The notes beneath the pieces are model-generated. The model did no database searches. It was given only the letters and a program-made list of their open reading frames with translations, and was not told where the DNA came from. From contig JAJRYT010000210.1 of the NCBI GenBank assembly GCA_024275635.1, forward strand, positions 1-39,388: a DNA stretch of 39,388 nt. The letters run 5' to 3'. The stretch is from Chloroflexota bacterium (lineage in GTDB: Bacteria > Chloroflexota > Anaerolineae > Promineifilales > Promineifilaceae). How positions within the stretch are numbered: the first letter of the stretch is position 1; the number at the start of each line of letters is the position of its first letter. Shown here piece after piece: positions 7,515 to 17,016 of this stretch. The position numbers were made by a program, and so were the translations under genes.

Positions 7515-8201
7515 ATGTTCTTCGACCCACTTTACCTGGTTTTTGCACTGCCCGGCCTGCTGCTGGGCATGTGGGCAAAGTCCCGCGTCAATAAGGCGTT
7601 CAACAAATATACGCGCGTGCGCACCCTACGCAATGTGACCGGGGCCGAAGTTGCCCGCGCCTTGCTGGATGCTCAGGGTCTGTATGATGTCGCTATTGAG
7701 GAAACCAACGGCTACCTCAGTGATCATTATGATCCACGCAGTAAGGTTTTGCGCCTGAGTCCCGATGTTTATCGCACGCCCAGCGTGGCGGCGGCTGGCA
7801 TCGCTGCTCATGAAATGGGCCATGCCATCCAGGATGCCAGGGGATACGCGCCATTAAATCTACGGAGCGCTTTGGTTCCGGCGGTGCGATTTGGCAGCAG
7901 TCTAGGCCCGTGGATTTTCATTGCCGGGTTCTGGCTCCAATTCACGACGCTGGCCTGGGTTGGCGTGATTTTGTTTGCGGCCAGTGTGGTCTTCGCTCTA
8001 GTCACGTTGCCGGTGGAGTTTGACGCCAGCCGGCGGGCTAAGAAGCTGCTGGTGAGTCATGGCATTTTGGTCGGCGATGAGATGACAGGGGTGGACAAGG
8101 TGTTGGATGCGGCCGCCTTAACGTATGTGGCTTCGGCCGTGGCCGCCATTGGTACGCTGCTTTACTATGTCCTTTTACTAACCGGCGGCCGCCGCCGTTA
8201 A
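7515..8201 (+). CDS. Neutral zinc metallopeptidase, YugP family
   Basis: This 228-aa membrane protein has an N-terminal helix (residues 4-20), a soluble part with YDPRSKVLRLSPDVY, and the zinc motif HEMGH at residues 99-103 in the context AAGIAAHEMGHAIQDA. Two or three further helices follow (about 115-165 and 205-225). This matches the YugP/Zn_peptidase_2 family in length and order. Members are membrane-embedded M48-like proteins whose natural substrates are not established. It is followed by a strong intrinsic terminator at 8227, so it ends a short operon with the 49-aa membrane protein. Confidence 0.92.
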   Translation: MFFDPLYLVFALPGLLLGMWAKSRVNKAFNKYTRVRTLRNVTGAEVARALLDAQGLYDVAIEETNGYLSDHYDPRSKVLRLSPDVYRTPSVAAAGIAAHEMGHAIQDARGYAPLNLRSALVPAVRFGSSLGPWIFIAGFWLQFTTLAWVGVILFAASVVFALVTLPVEFDASRRAKKLLVSHGILVGDEMTGVDKVLDAAALTYVASAVAAIGTLLYYVLLLTGGRRR

Positions 8202-8226
8202 AAATTAGGTGCGGGCGTTTTTTTTA

Positions 8227-8270
8227 GACCCCTCAGGCTGACTTACATCAGCCTGAGGGGTCTTTTGTTT
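8227..8270 (+). terminator. Intrinsic terminator after the metallopeptidase gene
   Basis: GACCCCTCAGGCTGA (8227-8241) pairs perfectly with 8248-8262 across a six-base loop and is followed by TTTTGTTT. This is a textbook rho-independent terminator for plus-strand transcription. Confidence 0.92.
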
Positions 8271-8372
8271 CACTCTCGATTTTGTTGTCAGTTACTGGTG
8301 AATTGGGTATAAATCGGCCAGCGTTTTGCTATTACGTTGTAAAATCTGCATATGGTTCGGTGGGAGGGAATG

Positions 8373-10844
8373 ATGTCCAAGCGTGTTTTTTGGTTATTGT
8401 TAACGGCCGTTCTGCCAACGACCTTGCTCCTCATGCTGCCTGCTTTACCCGGCATGGCCGCAAATTCTGCCTCCGTTTGGCAAACCGGTTCGTCCACTCT
8501 GCTCATTGACGCTGTTTTATATGACGGCCTGGAATCAAATGACACGGATGAAGCCGTCCAGATACGCAATATCAGCAGCGGCGCCATCCCCATTGGCGAG
8601 TGGCAGTTGTATGACGGCGTCTCCAAAGCGACGATCCCCACCGGTACCGTTCTGGCCGCCGATCAATCCCTGTGGTTAGCCAAAGACAGCGCCGCTTTTG
8701 CCCGGCAATTTGGTTTTCTGCCTGATTTTGAGGTCGCCGACAAGAATTCATCCGTACCTGATCTATCCGGCGTCTGGCCCGGCTTTGCCAATGCGGGCGA
8801 TGAGGTGATTTTACTGGATAGCGCCGGTACGGTTGTGGATGCGTTGGTTTATAAAGGGGGAAACACAAGTCAAACAGGCTGGTGGTCAGGCACGGCCGTT
8901 TTCCCCTACCGCGGCGGCAACTTGTTCGGTCAGGAGGGACAAATCCTCTACCGGCGGCGCGACCCGGCCACCGGGCAGCCCGTACCGGACACGAACACGG
9001 CCGCCGATTGGGCGCAGGCAGTAGATGATGTGATTAACGGCCGTAAAATCCGCTACCCCGGCTGGGATTTAGACACGTTCTTCTTCACGGCGCAGGTGAC
9101 GGAAACGGCCGTTCTCACCGTCGCCATCGCCCCCGACAACGCTTACCAGGCCATCATTGATGAAATCAACCAAGCGGCAACCAGTCTGCAAATCGAAAGC
9201 CTCACCTTCGAAAACATCGCCATTAACAACACCCTCATCCAGGCGGCCGCGCGCGGCGTTTCCGTCACCCTCCTGCTGGAAGGCAGCCCCACCGGCGGCC
9301 TATCCGATCAGGAAAAATATATTTGCCAGCAGCTTGAACTGGCCGGGGGACGCTGCTGGTTCATGATTTCCAACAGCAGCGCCCACATTGCCGACCGCTA
9401 CCGCTACCTGCACGCCAAATTCATCCTCATTGATGACCAGCGCGTCATCATCAGCAGCGAAAACCTCAGCCCTAACAGCCTGCCCAGCGACGATAAAAGT
9501 GACGGAACCTGGGGGCGTCGCGGCGTGGCCCTCATCACTGACGCCCCCGGCGTCGTCAGCCATGTGCAGCAAATTTTCGATCTCGATTTCGACCTCACTC
9601 ATCACCGCGACATCACCGGTACATCGTATATTGGCCCGCCGCCAGTCGGATTCAGTCCCATTACCGAAACCGGCGGCGTCACCTACACGGTGCGCTACAG
9701 TTCTCCGGCCAGATTTGCCGGTACGTTTGCTTTCGAATTGGTGCAGTCGCCGGAAAACAGTCTGCGTGATCAGGATGGGCTGCTGGGGTTAATTAATCAG
9801 GCCGGGTCGGGAGATATGGTGTTGGTGGAGCAGTTGTCGGAACGGCCGTATTGGGGGCCATCCACAAGCAACCCCGCCGCCGATCCCAACCCCCGCCTGG
9901 AAGCCTACATCAACGCCGCCCGGCGCGGGGCCACCGTCCGCCTGCTCCTGGATGAATATTTTGACGATGGGGATGCCGTGAGCAACACTGCCACCTGCCA
10001 ATACGTCAAAACAATTGCCCAAAATGAGGGCCTGGCGCTGGACTGCACCCTGGGCAACCCGGCCGGATTGGGGATTCATAACAAGATGGTATTGGCGCAG
10101 ATAAACGGCCGCGGCGCCATCCACATCGGCAGCTTGAACGGCAGCGAACAGTCCAGCAAGGGCAATCGAGAACTGGCTTTACAAGTCCAATCCGACGGCG
10201 CATTTGCGCTGCTGGCCGACATGTTCAATCGGGATTGGCCTCATCGCAGCTATCTCCCCATCCTTCTCAACAACTTCATCGGGCCGGCCGACCATATTCT
10301 GATCAGCGAAATCCTCTATGATTCACCCGGCTACCCCGACGACGCCGAATTTATCGAACTGGTCAACCCCACCGGCTCCCCTGTGGATCTGAGCGGCTAC
10401 AGCCTGGGCGACGCCGTCAACCGGAGCGACTACGAGGATGTGCGTCGCTTCCCTCTCAACACCATCATCAACGCCCACAGCGCATTACTCATCGCTACAA
10501 CTGCCACCGGCTTCCTGGCCGATTATGGCATCAAGCCAAACTTTGAAATTCTGAACACAGATGCGACTGTACCCGATTTAATTGACGACACAACCTGGGG
10601 GGATACCAGCACGCATCTCCGCCTGGGCAACACAGGCGATGAGGTCATCTTGCGAAACATGGCCGATGCGGTAGTAGATGTGGTGACGTATGGCAGCGGA
10701 AATTTCCCTGGCGTAACTGCCTGTCCGCTGGTCATCATAGCCAATGCCAGCCTGGAACGGCGTCCTTACTGGCGCGACACGGATAATTGCCCGGTCGATT
10801 TTGCAGAGAATCCTTTCCCCACACCGGGCACATTAACCCAATGA
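8373..10844 (+). CDS. Secreted protein with two phospholipase D motifs flanked by lamin-tail domains
   Basis: This 823-aa protein has a signal peptide (MSKRVFWLLLTAVL...), then a lamin-tail-like (LTD) beta domain at about residues 40-150, two phospholipase D-type catalytic motifs (HAK at 347-349 with an SSENLSPNS tail, and HNK at 569-571 with GSLNGSE), and a second LTD at about 640-820 (LISEILYD, AEFIELVN). PLD-superfamily enzymes use two HxK motifs as one active site for phosphodiester bonds in lipids or nucleic acids. LTDs occur with secreted nucleases and phosphodiesterases. ATG 8373 is favoured because GGAGG lies five bases upstream; starts at 8370 and 8352 are also open. The substrate is unresolved. 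Confidence 0.85.
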   Translation: MSKRVFWLLLTAVLPTTLLLMLPALPGMAANSASVWQTGSSTLLIDAVLYDGLESNDTDEAVQIRNISSGAIPIGEWQLYDGVSKATIPTGTVLAADQSLWLAKDSAAFARQFGFLPDFEVADKNSSVPDLSGVWPGFANAGDEVILLDSAGTVVDALVYKGGNTSQTGWWSGTAVFPYRGGNLFGQEGQILYRRRDPATGQPVPDTNTAADWAQAVDDVINGRKIRYPGWDLDTFFFTAQVTETAVLTVAIAPDNAYQAIIDEINQAATSLQIESLTFENIAINNTLIQAAARGVSVTLLLEGSPTGGLSDQEKYICQQLELAGGRCWFMISNSSAHIADRYRYLHAKFILIDDQRVIISSENLSPNSLPSDDKSDGTWGRRGVALITDAPGVVSHVQQIFDLDFDLTHHRDITGTSYIGPPPVGFSPITETGGVTYTVRYSSPARFAGTFAFELVQSPENSLRDQDGLLGLINQAGSGDMVLVEQLSERPYWGPSTSNPAADPNPRLEAYINAARRGATVRLLLDEYFDDGDAVSNTATCQYVKTIAQNEGLALDCTLGNPAGLGIHNKMVLAQINGRGAIHIGSLNGSEQSSKGNRELALQVQSDGAFALLADMFNRDWPHRSYLPILLNNFIGPADHILISEILYDSPGYPDDAEFIELVNPTGSPVDLSGYSLGDAVNRSDYEDVRRFPLNTIINAHSALLIATTATGFLADYGIKPNFEILNTDATVPDLIDDTTWGDTSTHLRLGNTGDEVILRNMADAVVDVVTYGSGNFPGVTACPLVIIANASLERRPYWRDTDNCPVDFAENPFPTPGTLTQ

Positions 10845-10855
10845 CAGTTGAAAGC

Positions 10856-10895
10856 AAAAAAGAGCCTGCTGCTTTGCCATTCATGCAGCAGGCTC
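10856..10895 (-). terminator. Intrinsic terminator downstream of the 54-aa peptide gene
   Basis: Arms at 10862-10872 and 10885-10895 (GAGCCTGCTGC and its complement) are perfect. On the minus strand the stem is followed by a run of six T, so it ends transcripts from the small peptide gene. It lies between two convergent genes. Confidence 0.85.
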
Positions 10896-10962
10896 CGCCA
10901 TTAACTTAAATCAATCTCTGTTAAGTGCCCAGGGTAAATACTACGAAGCTTAACGAAACGAT

Positions 10963-11127
10963 TTAGTCGCCAAAGAGATCCGCCGGGTCAATACTATCAC
11001 TGCCGCTTGGATTACCCAACGGCGATCCAGCGCGTGTGCTAATCATCCCTTCATAAATAATAGCGGGAACTTCATAGGCAGCACGCTGTTCTTCATTGAC
11101 ACATTCTTTCTCAGGCAAGTGTTTCAT
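10963..11127 (-). CDS. 54-aa putative RiPP precursor with lasso-like leader motif
   Basis: The start ATG at 11127 is preceded by GAAGGAGTT, a good ribosome-binding site, giving MKHLPEKECVNEEQ and then YEVPAIIYEG at residues 18-27. The spacing Y..P.I...G matches the leader motif seen in lasso-peptide and related RiPP precursors (Y, P at +3, hydrophobic at +5, G at +9). It continues TRAGSPLGNPSGSD and an acidic tail DPADLFGD. The usual threonine before the core is alanine here, and the Asp positions do not fit a canonical lasso ring, so the class is uncertain. No processing protease, cyclase or exporter gene is in the window. It has its own terminator and seems independently transcribed. Confidence 0.6.
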   Translation of the reverse strand: MKHLPEKECVNEEQRAAYEVPAIIYEGMISTRAGSPLGNPSGSDSIDPADLFGD

Positions 11128-11320
11128 TTTAACTCCTTCAAGATAGGATACCCTTATATTTTTGTTGAACACCAAGTTAATACATTATCCTCAAACAATT
11201 AACATATGTCAATTCAACCAATTGTCCTAATTCTAAGCAATTCCAAGTCTATCATGTACAACTAATCTTACAGAGCAGCTTAAACGGATGGAAACGGGCA
11301 GCTTATTTCTGGACAGCTAT

Positions 11321-13654
11321 CTAGGCATCGCATCCGCCGGCCAGACAGGCAAATTCCTGGGCGGCTGTGGTCAGGTCTTCTTCTTCGTAGCGGTAAATCT
11401 TGGAAAAATCAATTTCGGGGAATTCCGCCGCTAACTTTTCATACTCTTCGGGCGTGATCTCAATATAAGGCATCTGGTCGTATTGGGCGTCGTAGGCGGG
11501 CAGGAAGGCCATGCCGCCCACTTTATCCTGGTGTTCCCAAATCCATTTTATGATGTCTAACACCTCGTTAGGGTGGTATGTGATGGTGACGCTGGGGTTG
11601 TGTTCGGTGTAATGGGTTTTGTTTTGCAGCCAGTAACTGCATTGTTCCAGAGCGGTGTGCTTGTTGCGAGTAACGGCCGTTTCCGGGGCCTTGACTGGGA
11701 AATGAACCACCCAGGTATTGGCTTCCTCCCGCGTCTGGCCGTTCTCCGGGTCCATGGGCACGCCGGCATCCCGCAGCACCTTACGCACCGGCGTATGTGC
11801 CCCCACCCGCACGTTACGAATGTAGTACGACGCCCAACGCGCATGCAGCCCGGAAGATGAGTTCAATAATTGTGACGAATTACCCGATGGCTTGACGCAG
11901 GTTGTCGCCGCCGATTGGTTAATCCCCAAAAGCTGCGCGTACATCTGGTTCGTTTCTACCGCCACCTCGCGCAAACGAGATTGAATTTCTGGGTCTTGCG
12001 CCGCCGGGCTGTCCATCTGACCATTCAGATCAACGCCCAACAAACGTTCTTCGACACAATTCTTTTTCCACGTTTCGCGCAAGCCGGGGAAATAGGTGGC
12101 CATAGATTGGATCGTGCCAATGATAGTCGCCAATTCCACCTTCTCGCGCAGGCTCTCGTAATCATCCTCGGCGCGGGCGACAGCGCTGGTGAGGTTGCAG
12201 AATTGATATGGTTTGAGAAAAATTTCGCCGCACGGATTTGTGCCAAACTCGGCAATCTTACGACGCTTCGGCTGATTTTCGATGGCCGCTTTGCGATTAA
12301 AAATACCCGGCTCGCCCCGTCCCGATTCCACCATGTCCAACACAAAGCGGGTGATTTCCGCCTGTGTCAAATCCCGTTCCGGCCATACGGCCGAATTATT
12401 AGCGTTCCAACGCTGGCTGTTATTACGCCAGAAATCGCCGTCCTTGCAGTGCAGCATCTCCCGATCATCATAGTCAAACAAGGAAATCATGGCCGTGCGC
12501 CGCACGCCGCCGGAAACGGCCGCATCTCCCACCGCACACATGATATCATGAGCGTCTAACGGCCGTAAAAATCCGCCCTGGCGCGCTAAAATACGGGTAC
12601 GGGTAAAATCCAACATCTTACGCAGCGGTTCCGGCCCGGACGCCCGCCCGCCCTTTACCCGCAGCGGCGCGCCGGCCAGCCTCACTTCCGAATAATCAAA
12701 AACAACATCCTCGCCGGCAAACCAGGCTTCAATTCCCTGGCGCACGGCCGCCGCCCAGCCCTCAGACGAATCAGCGATGACATACGTCTCCGCCGCGCGG
12801 CCCGACTGCCGGGCGATGCGCGGGAACTGTTCCACATAGCGCCGTTCTACCGAGAAACCAACGCCGCAGCCGCTCATGGAAATGATCAGCGCCTCCACAA
12901 AAGCGTCAATACTATCTACCGGCATGTAGGAACAGTTGTAAATAGCGATATTATTGCGCCGCGCCGCCGGGCCGGCCATCGCCAGCAGACGCATGGAGGG
13001 CATCACCTTCATATTCAAAATGCCCTGCCGGATGCGCTCATACGTTTCGCCAGGCAGGCGGTAGTCAGACAGTTCCCGCAGAAATTCAACAGCCCGATCG
13101 ACCGTCTCCACCCAGGTTTCGCGGCGGCCCAGGTCATAATTAAAGCGAGAATATTTATCATAAAATTGGAATTTTTGCAGTTGGGTGGGGAAATACTGGT
13201 CTGATTCGGCAAAAGCGTCGCGTACTTCCGGGGGGACGGGACGCTCGGTACGCATTTTGGCATGTTCGGCGCGGTAGAGGATGTAATGTTTGGCGGCATC
13301 GTACTCGCCGGCCGCTTGCAGTACCAGTTCTACAATGTCTTGCACACCCTCAACGGTGGGCAAATCATACTTGGCGGCAACAACATTGCCAACCCGATGG
13401 GCGATCTCGGACACCGGCGTCTCCGGCTCTTGATCAATACTCACAAAACAACGCCGGAGGGCGTCTTCGATACGCTCAATTTCAAAGGGAACGATACGGC
13501 CGTCTCGCTTCACAATCTGCTTCGGCAGCGCCACTTTGAAATAAATACTGTCCCTTTCAAAATTCTTTGTACCGTTATGACCATTCTGCCCCTGCCGCTT
13601 TTCCGTTTTTTCCAATAATTGCGTTTGATCCTTTACTGATCGCTCACTTGTCAT
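11321..13654 (-). CDS. nrdJ: Adenosylcobalamin-dependent (class II) ribonucleoside-triphosphate reductase
   Basis: This 777-aa enzyme reduces ribonucleotides to deoxyribonucleotides through a cobalamin-generated thiyl radical. An ATP-cone allosteric domain lies at about residues 47-131 (IVKRDGRIVPFEIERIEDAL). The catalytic barrel has NPCGEI with C475 as the likely thiyl cysteine, and C486 (QFCNL) and C241 (IYNCSYMP) as the likely reducible pair; the 11-residue spacing of C475 and C486 matches class II enzymes. The C-terminal CLAGGC (C770, C775) is the thioredoxin-facing pair. The start at ATG 13654 has AGGAG upstream, while the longer frame begins with TTG. It lies 75 bp after nrdR, its expected repressor. 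Confidence 0.93.
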   Translation of the reverse strand: MTSERSVKDQTQLLEKTEKRQGQNGHNGTKNFERDSIYFKVALPKQIVKRDGRIVPFEIERIEDALRRCFVSIDQEPETPVSEIAHRVGNVVAAKYDLPTVEGVQDIVELVLQAAGEYDAAKHYILYRAEHAKMRTERPVPPEVRDAFAESDQYFPTQLQKFQFYDKYSRFNYDLGRRETWVETVDRAVEFLRELSDYRLPGETYERIRQGILNMKVMPSMRLLAMAGPAARRNNIAIYNCSYMPVDSIDAFVEALIISMSGCGVGFSVERRYVEQFPRIARQSGRAAETYVIADSSEGWAAAVRQGIEAWFAGEDVVFDYSEVRLAGAPLRVKGGRASGPEPLRKMLDFTRTRILARQGGFLRPLDAHDIMCAVGDAAVSGGVRRTAMISLFDYDDREMLHCKDGDFWRNNSQRWNANNSAVWPERDLTQAEITRFVLDMVESGRGEPGIFNRKAAIENQPKRRKIAEFGTNPCGEIFLKPYQFCNLTSAVARAEDDYESLREKVELATIIGTIQSMATYFPGLRETWKKNCVEERLLGVDLNGQMDSPAAQDPEIQSRLREVAVETNQMYAQLLGINQSAATTCVKPSGNSSQLLNSSSGLHARWASYYIRNVRVGAHTPVRKVLRDAGVPMDPENGQTREEANTWVVHFPVKAPETAVTRNKHTALEQCSYWLQNKTHYTEHNPSVTITYHPNEVLDIIKWIWEHQDKVGGMAFLPAYDAQYDQMPYIEITPEEYEKLAAEFPEIDFSKIYRYEEEDLTTAAQEFACLAGGCDA

Positions 13655-13729
13655 AACCAAAAATTCTCCTATTGTGCGCAAGTACTGCTTTTTAATTGTT
13701 AACGTATTGAAATGGGCGAGAATCGCTCG

Positions 13730-14182
13730 TTACTCTCCTTCTAATAAGCGATCTATTTCACCCCGAATAGAAACGAGATCATCCAAACCCAGGTAAACGA
13801 TAGCATAGCGAATATAAGCCACTTCATCCAAATCCTTGAGCTTTTTGATGACCTTGTCCCCCACCAGGCGTCCCTTTACCTCGGCCCGACCCAACTGCTG
13901 CAACTCAGCTTCTATTTCCCCGGCAATGCGCTCAATATCTGTCGCTGCCACCGGCCGCTTTTCACAGGCAATACGAATGCCCGCCAGCAGCTTCTCGCGC
14001 GAGAATTCCTCCCGCGTTTTGTCCCGTTTAATGATGAGCGGCGTGGCCAGAATCGGTCGTTCATACGAACTGAATCGTTGTTCACAACTATCACAAACAC
14101 GCCGCCGCCGCGTACCGCCGCGCGTGTCATGGCTGGTATCAATAACCCGTGTTTTGGAATGATCACAATACGGACATTTCAT
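13730..14182 (-). CDS. nrdR: Transcriptional repressor NrdR
   Basis: This 150-aa protein has the N-terminal zinc ribbon with C3, C6, C30 and C33 (MKCPYC...VCDSC), then an ATP-cone domain from about residue 49 (IIKRDKTREEFSREKLLAGI). NrdR binds dATP/ATP and represses ribonucleotide reductase genes through NrdR boxes. It directly precedes nrdJ, so the pair is probably one regulatory unit. I could not find a convincing NrdR box pair in the flanks by eye. It lies 299 bp downstream of ftsZ. Confidence 0.95.
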   Translation of the reverse strand: MKCPYCDHSKTRVIDTSHDTRGGTRRRRVCDSCEQRFSSYERPILATPLIIKRDKTREEFSREKLLAGIRIACEKRPVAATDIERIAGEIEAELQQLGRAEVKGRLVGDKVIKKLKDLDEVAYIRYAIVYLGLDDLVSIRGEIDRLLEGE

Positions 14183-14481
14183 GATTTGTTTCTCCCATCA
14201 ATCAGATAAACCCATATAACAGGATAAACCAGTGATTAGATGTCGGGGCTACCAAATGCGGGGGTTATCGGCTGCTATGCCCCCATATTTACCGGTACAG
14301 GAGCAAAATTATAGCATACAGCCTTCAGCCTGACAAGGCGATTTCTGGTTCTAAACCTTAAAATGTTTGTTCTATTTTCCCACTCTGGTAAAGGAAATGT
14401 TGCTGGGGACTAGAGACTGGAGATTGGAGACCAGGGATTCAATCTCCAATCTCTAGTCTCCAGTCTCCAATCTCCCTTCTA
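14183..14481. other. Spacer between ftsZ and nrdR with a heptad-repeat hairpin
   Basis: This 299-bp gap holds no gene. It includes an inverted heptad tract at 14409-14475 (GGAGATT-type units on the left, AATCTCC-type units on the right) that can fold into a long hairpin just beyond the ftsZ stop codon and may mark the end of the dcw transcript. The nrdR promoter should lie nearer 14190-14330; no clear -35/-10 pair was chosen. Confidence 0.6.
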
Positions 14482-15639
14482 TCATTTATTAGGCCGTTTG
14501 CGTAAGAAGGCGGGAATGTCCAAATCGTTTACCCGAAATTGGGGTATTTCGCGCTGGGGGATGTTGGGGCGGGAGGAACGGCCGTAATCAACAGGCTCCG
14601 CTTCTCGTTTGGGCTGATTTTGTGGCAGGGAGCGGCTGGACGGCCGTGTCATCGTGCGTATCAGGGGAGCGCCATGATCAAAGCCGGTGGCAATGACGGT
14701 GATACGAATCTCATCTTCCATCATCTCATCAATCACTGCGCCAAAAATCAGGTTCACGTCTGCATGGGCAGTTTCTTTGATGATGGACGCAGCCTGGTTA
14801 ATCTCAAACAGGCTCAAATCTGTGCCGCCGGTCACGTTGAACAGGATGCCGCGCGCGCCGTCAATCGTCACATCCAGCAGGCGGCTGGACAAGGCTTGCT
14901 CGGCGGCGATACGCGCCCGGTCTTCGCCAGTTCCGTGCCCAACGGCCATCAACGCCGCGCCGCCCAGGGACATGATAGTCTTCACATCAGCGAAGTCCAG
15001 GTTGATGAGACCGGGCACGGTGATCAGCTCGCTGATGCCGCGAATGCCCTGGTGCAGCACCTCATCGGCTATGCGGAAGGAGTCGAGTAAGGACATGCGC
15101 TTGTCGGCCATTTCCAACAGCCGGTCATTAGGAATGACGATGAGGGTATCCACATGCTCTTTAAGTTGTTCGATACCAGCTTCGGCTTTGCGGGCAGCGT
15201 GGTTACCTTCGAAGGTAAACGGCCGTGTCACTACCCCAATCGTCAACGCCCCCTCTTCGCGGGCCGCTTTGGCCACGAGCGGAGAAGCGCCAGTTCCCGT
15301 ACCGCCGCCCATGCCGGCCGTCACAAACACCATGTCGGAGCCGTGCAAAATTTCATGCAGATCTTCCAGCGACTCTTCGGCTGCTTTGGCGCCAATTTCG
15401 GGATCGCCGCCGGAGCCAAGCCCGCGACGGCTGCGCTCGCCAATAAGCAAGGTCTGCCGAGCGCGGCTGCCGGCCAGCGCCTGCTGGTCAGTATTGATGG
15501 CCACAAAGTCCACCCCGGCAATATTTTCGTCAATCATACGATTGACGGCGTTATTGCCGCCGCCGCCCACGCCGACAACCCGGATTACGGCCGTTCCTTC
15601 CGTCTTAGGCATCATCTTCATGTTCGTTTGTGCATTCAT
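14482..15639 (-). CDS. ftsZ: Cell division GTPase FtsZ
   Basis: This 385-aa tubulin homologue polymerises into the Z-ring at the division site. The nucleotide-binding start [13 protein letters not shown] and the tubulin signature GGGTGTG at residues 111-117 are intact, as is the T7 loop (NLDFADVKT). A variable linker follows residue ~320 and the C-terminus ends DIPAFLRKR, the conserved peptide that binds FtsA. GAGGG lies about eight bases before the ATG. It is the last dcw gene, 89 bp after ftsA. Confidence 0.98.
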   Translation of the reverse strand: MNAQTNMKMMPKTEGTAVIRVVGVGGGGNNAVNRMIDENIAGVDFVAINTDQQALAGSRARQTLLIGERSRRGLGSGGDPEIGAKAAEESLEDLHEILHGSDMVFVTAGMGGGTGTGASPLVAKAAREEGALTIGVVTRPFTFEGNHAARKAEAGIEQLKEHVDTLIVIPNDRLLEMADKRMSLLDSFRIADEVLHQGIRGISELITVPGLINLDFADVKTIMSLGGAALMAVGHGTGEDRARIAAEQALSSRLLDVTIDGARGILFNVTGGTDLSLFEINQAASIIKETAHADVNLIFGAVIDEMMEDEIRITVIATGFDHGAPLIRTMTRPSSRSLPQNQPKREAEPVDYGRSSRPNIPQREIPQFRVNDLDIPAFLRKRPNK

Positions 15640-15728
15640 TCCATTATCCCTCTAAAAAAGTTACGAAGTGGCAAAGTGGCAAAGTGCTAATCTGCCAAAC
15701 TCACTCCTCAATCATCAATCTTCAATGA

Positions 15729-16964
15729 TTATCCCGGCAAAAGCGCCTTCAAAAACGACCCGAAGCGCCGCCCCCACTGCCCCTGACGCGGCGGACGCGG
15801 TCGGTAAACGTGATTCTCACTCATCGCCCAACGCAATAAGCCCACACTCGTTGCATAAGCCGGGCTGTGCAGCGTATCCACCAGCCCATGTAAATTCTTT
15901 GGCGCAGCCACGCGCGCCGGGACATTCAACACCCGCTCGGCTACCTGCGTAATCCCCCGTAACTGCGCCGACCCGCCCGTCAAAACAATGCCCGCCGGCA
16001 GCAAGCCGTCATAGCCAGACTGCCTGATCTCCTGCAAGATAAGCTGAAAGATCTCCTCCACCCGCGCCTCGATCACATGCGCCAAGTCCTGACGGCCGAC
16101 TTGGATCTTCTCACCGCCAAACGGCTCTACCGTAAACACCGTGCTGGCGTCAATCTCCTCCGGGCGGCAATCCCCGTACTGAATTTTGACCTGCTCGGCC
16201 ACATCAAACGGCGCGCGCAAGCCAATGGCAATATCATTAGTCACATGATAGCCGCCAACCGGGAACACTTTCGTGTGCCACACTTTACCCTGTGTGAACA
16301 AAGCCATATCCGTCGTGCCGCCGCCAATATCGGCGATGATGGCGCCCATATCCCGCTCCGACGACTCCAGCGCCGCTTCGGCCGAGGCCAACGCATTTAA
16401 CACAAATTCCTCAGCCTGGATGCCGACATTATCGGCGCATTGTGCCAGGTTTAGTAAAGCTGGCGTAGCCGCGGTGACGATATGGGTTTCCACTTCCAGC
16501 CGCGCCCCATGCATGCCGATGGGACTACGCACGCCGCTCTGGTTGTCAATGATAAAACTACGCGGGATGAGATGGACGATTTGCCGGTTTTGCGGGATGG
16601 GAATAGCCTGGGCCACGTCCAACGCCCGCTCAATATCCTGCACAGTTACGCCATTATCGGAACGGCCGATCGCCACCACGCCCTGATTATTCGTCGAACT
16701 GATATGTTCGCCAGCCATGCTAACCAGCGCCTGCGACAGCTCATAACCGGATGTTTGTTCAGCCTTCTCAATGGCCGCCGAGATGGCAACAGAGGCCTCG
16801 GCCACGTCTACGACCATACCTTTGCGCATCCCCCGCGCCGGTTCAACGCCCAGCCCAATGATTTGCAGCCGCCCTTCACGCACAGCGCCCACCAACGCGC
16901 AAATTTTTGTTGTCCCTACATCCAAACCAAAAATGATTTCTTCCATTGCTTTAATCGTGTACAA
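15729..16964 (-). CDS. ftsA: Cell division protein FtsA
   Basis: This 411-aa actin-fold ATPase anchors FtsZ to the membrane. The motifs FGLDVGTTKICALVG (phosphate-1), ADIGGGTTDMALF (phosphate-2) and GIVLTGGSAQLRG (adenosine) are all present, and the C-terminus (RRFGSFLKALLPG) is the amphipathic membrane-targeting helix. The SHS2/1C domain insertion follows phosphate-1 as usual. The start may be ATG 16964 or the internal Met four codons further on (MEEIIFGLD). Confidence 0.97.
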   Translation of the reverse strand: MYTIKAMEEIIFGLDVGTTKICALVGAVREGRLQIIGLGVEPARGMRKGMVVDVAEASVAISAAIEKAEQTSGYELSQALVSMAGEHISSTNNQGVVAIGRSDNGVTVQDIERALDVAQAIPIPQNRQIVHLIPRSFIIDNQSGVRSPIGMHGARLEVETHIVTAATPALLNLAQCADNVGIQAEEFVLNALASAEAALESSERDMGAIIADIGGGTTDMALFTQGKVWHTKVFPVGGYHVTNDIAIGLRAPFDVAEQVKIQYGDCRPEEIDASTVFTVEPFGGEKIQVGRQDLAHVIEARVEEIFQLILQEIRQSGYDGLLPAGIVLTGGSAQLRGITQVAERVLNVPARVAAPKNLHGLVDTLHSPAYATSVGLLRWAMSENHVYRPRPPRQGQWGRRFGSFLKALLPG

Positions 16965-16969
16965 GTTTA

Positions 16970-17004
16970 CAAGTGGGCAAGTTTGCAGGTCACTTGCCCA
17001 CTTG
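16970..17004. repeat. Perfect 13-bp inverted repeat between ftsQ and ftsA
   Basis: CAAGTGGGCAAGT (16970-16982) pairs exactly with 16992-17004 across a nine-base loop in the 52-bp ftsQ-ftsA gap. There is no T-run on the coding strand, so it is more likely an mRNA structure or processing site than a terminator. Confidence 0.7.
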
Positions 17005-17016
17005 CCGCTTACTTAC

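Noticed and set aside
13655..14330. NrdR boxes upstream of nrdJ or nrdR
   Set aside because: No pair of sites close to the known 16-bp consensus could be found by eye; a profile search would be needed.
14687..15655. A 322-codon open frame on the plus strand opposite ftsZ
   Set aside because: It lies entirely across the clear ftsZ gene; its product is low-complexity Ser/Pro/Ala-rich, as expected for an antisense frame in GC-rich DNA.
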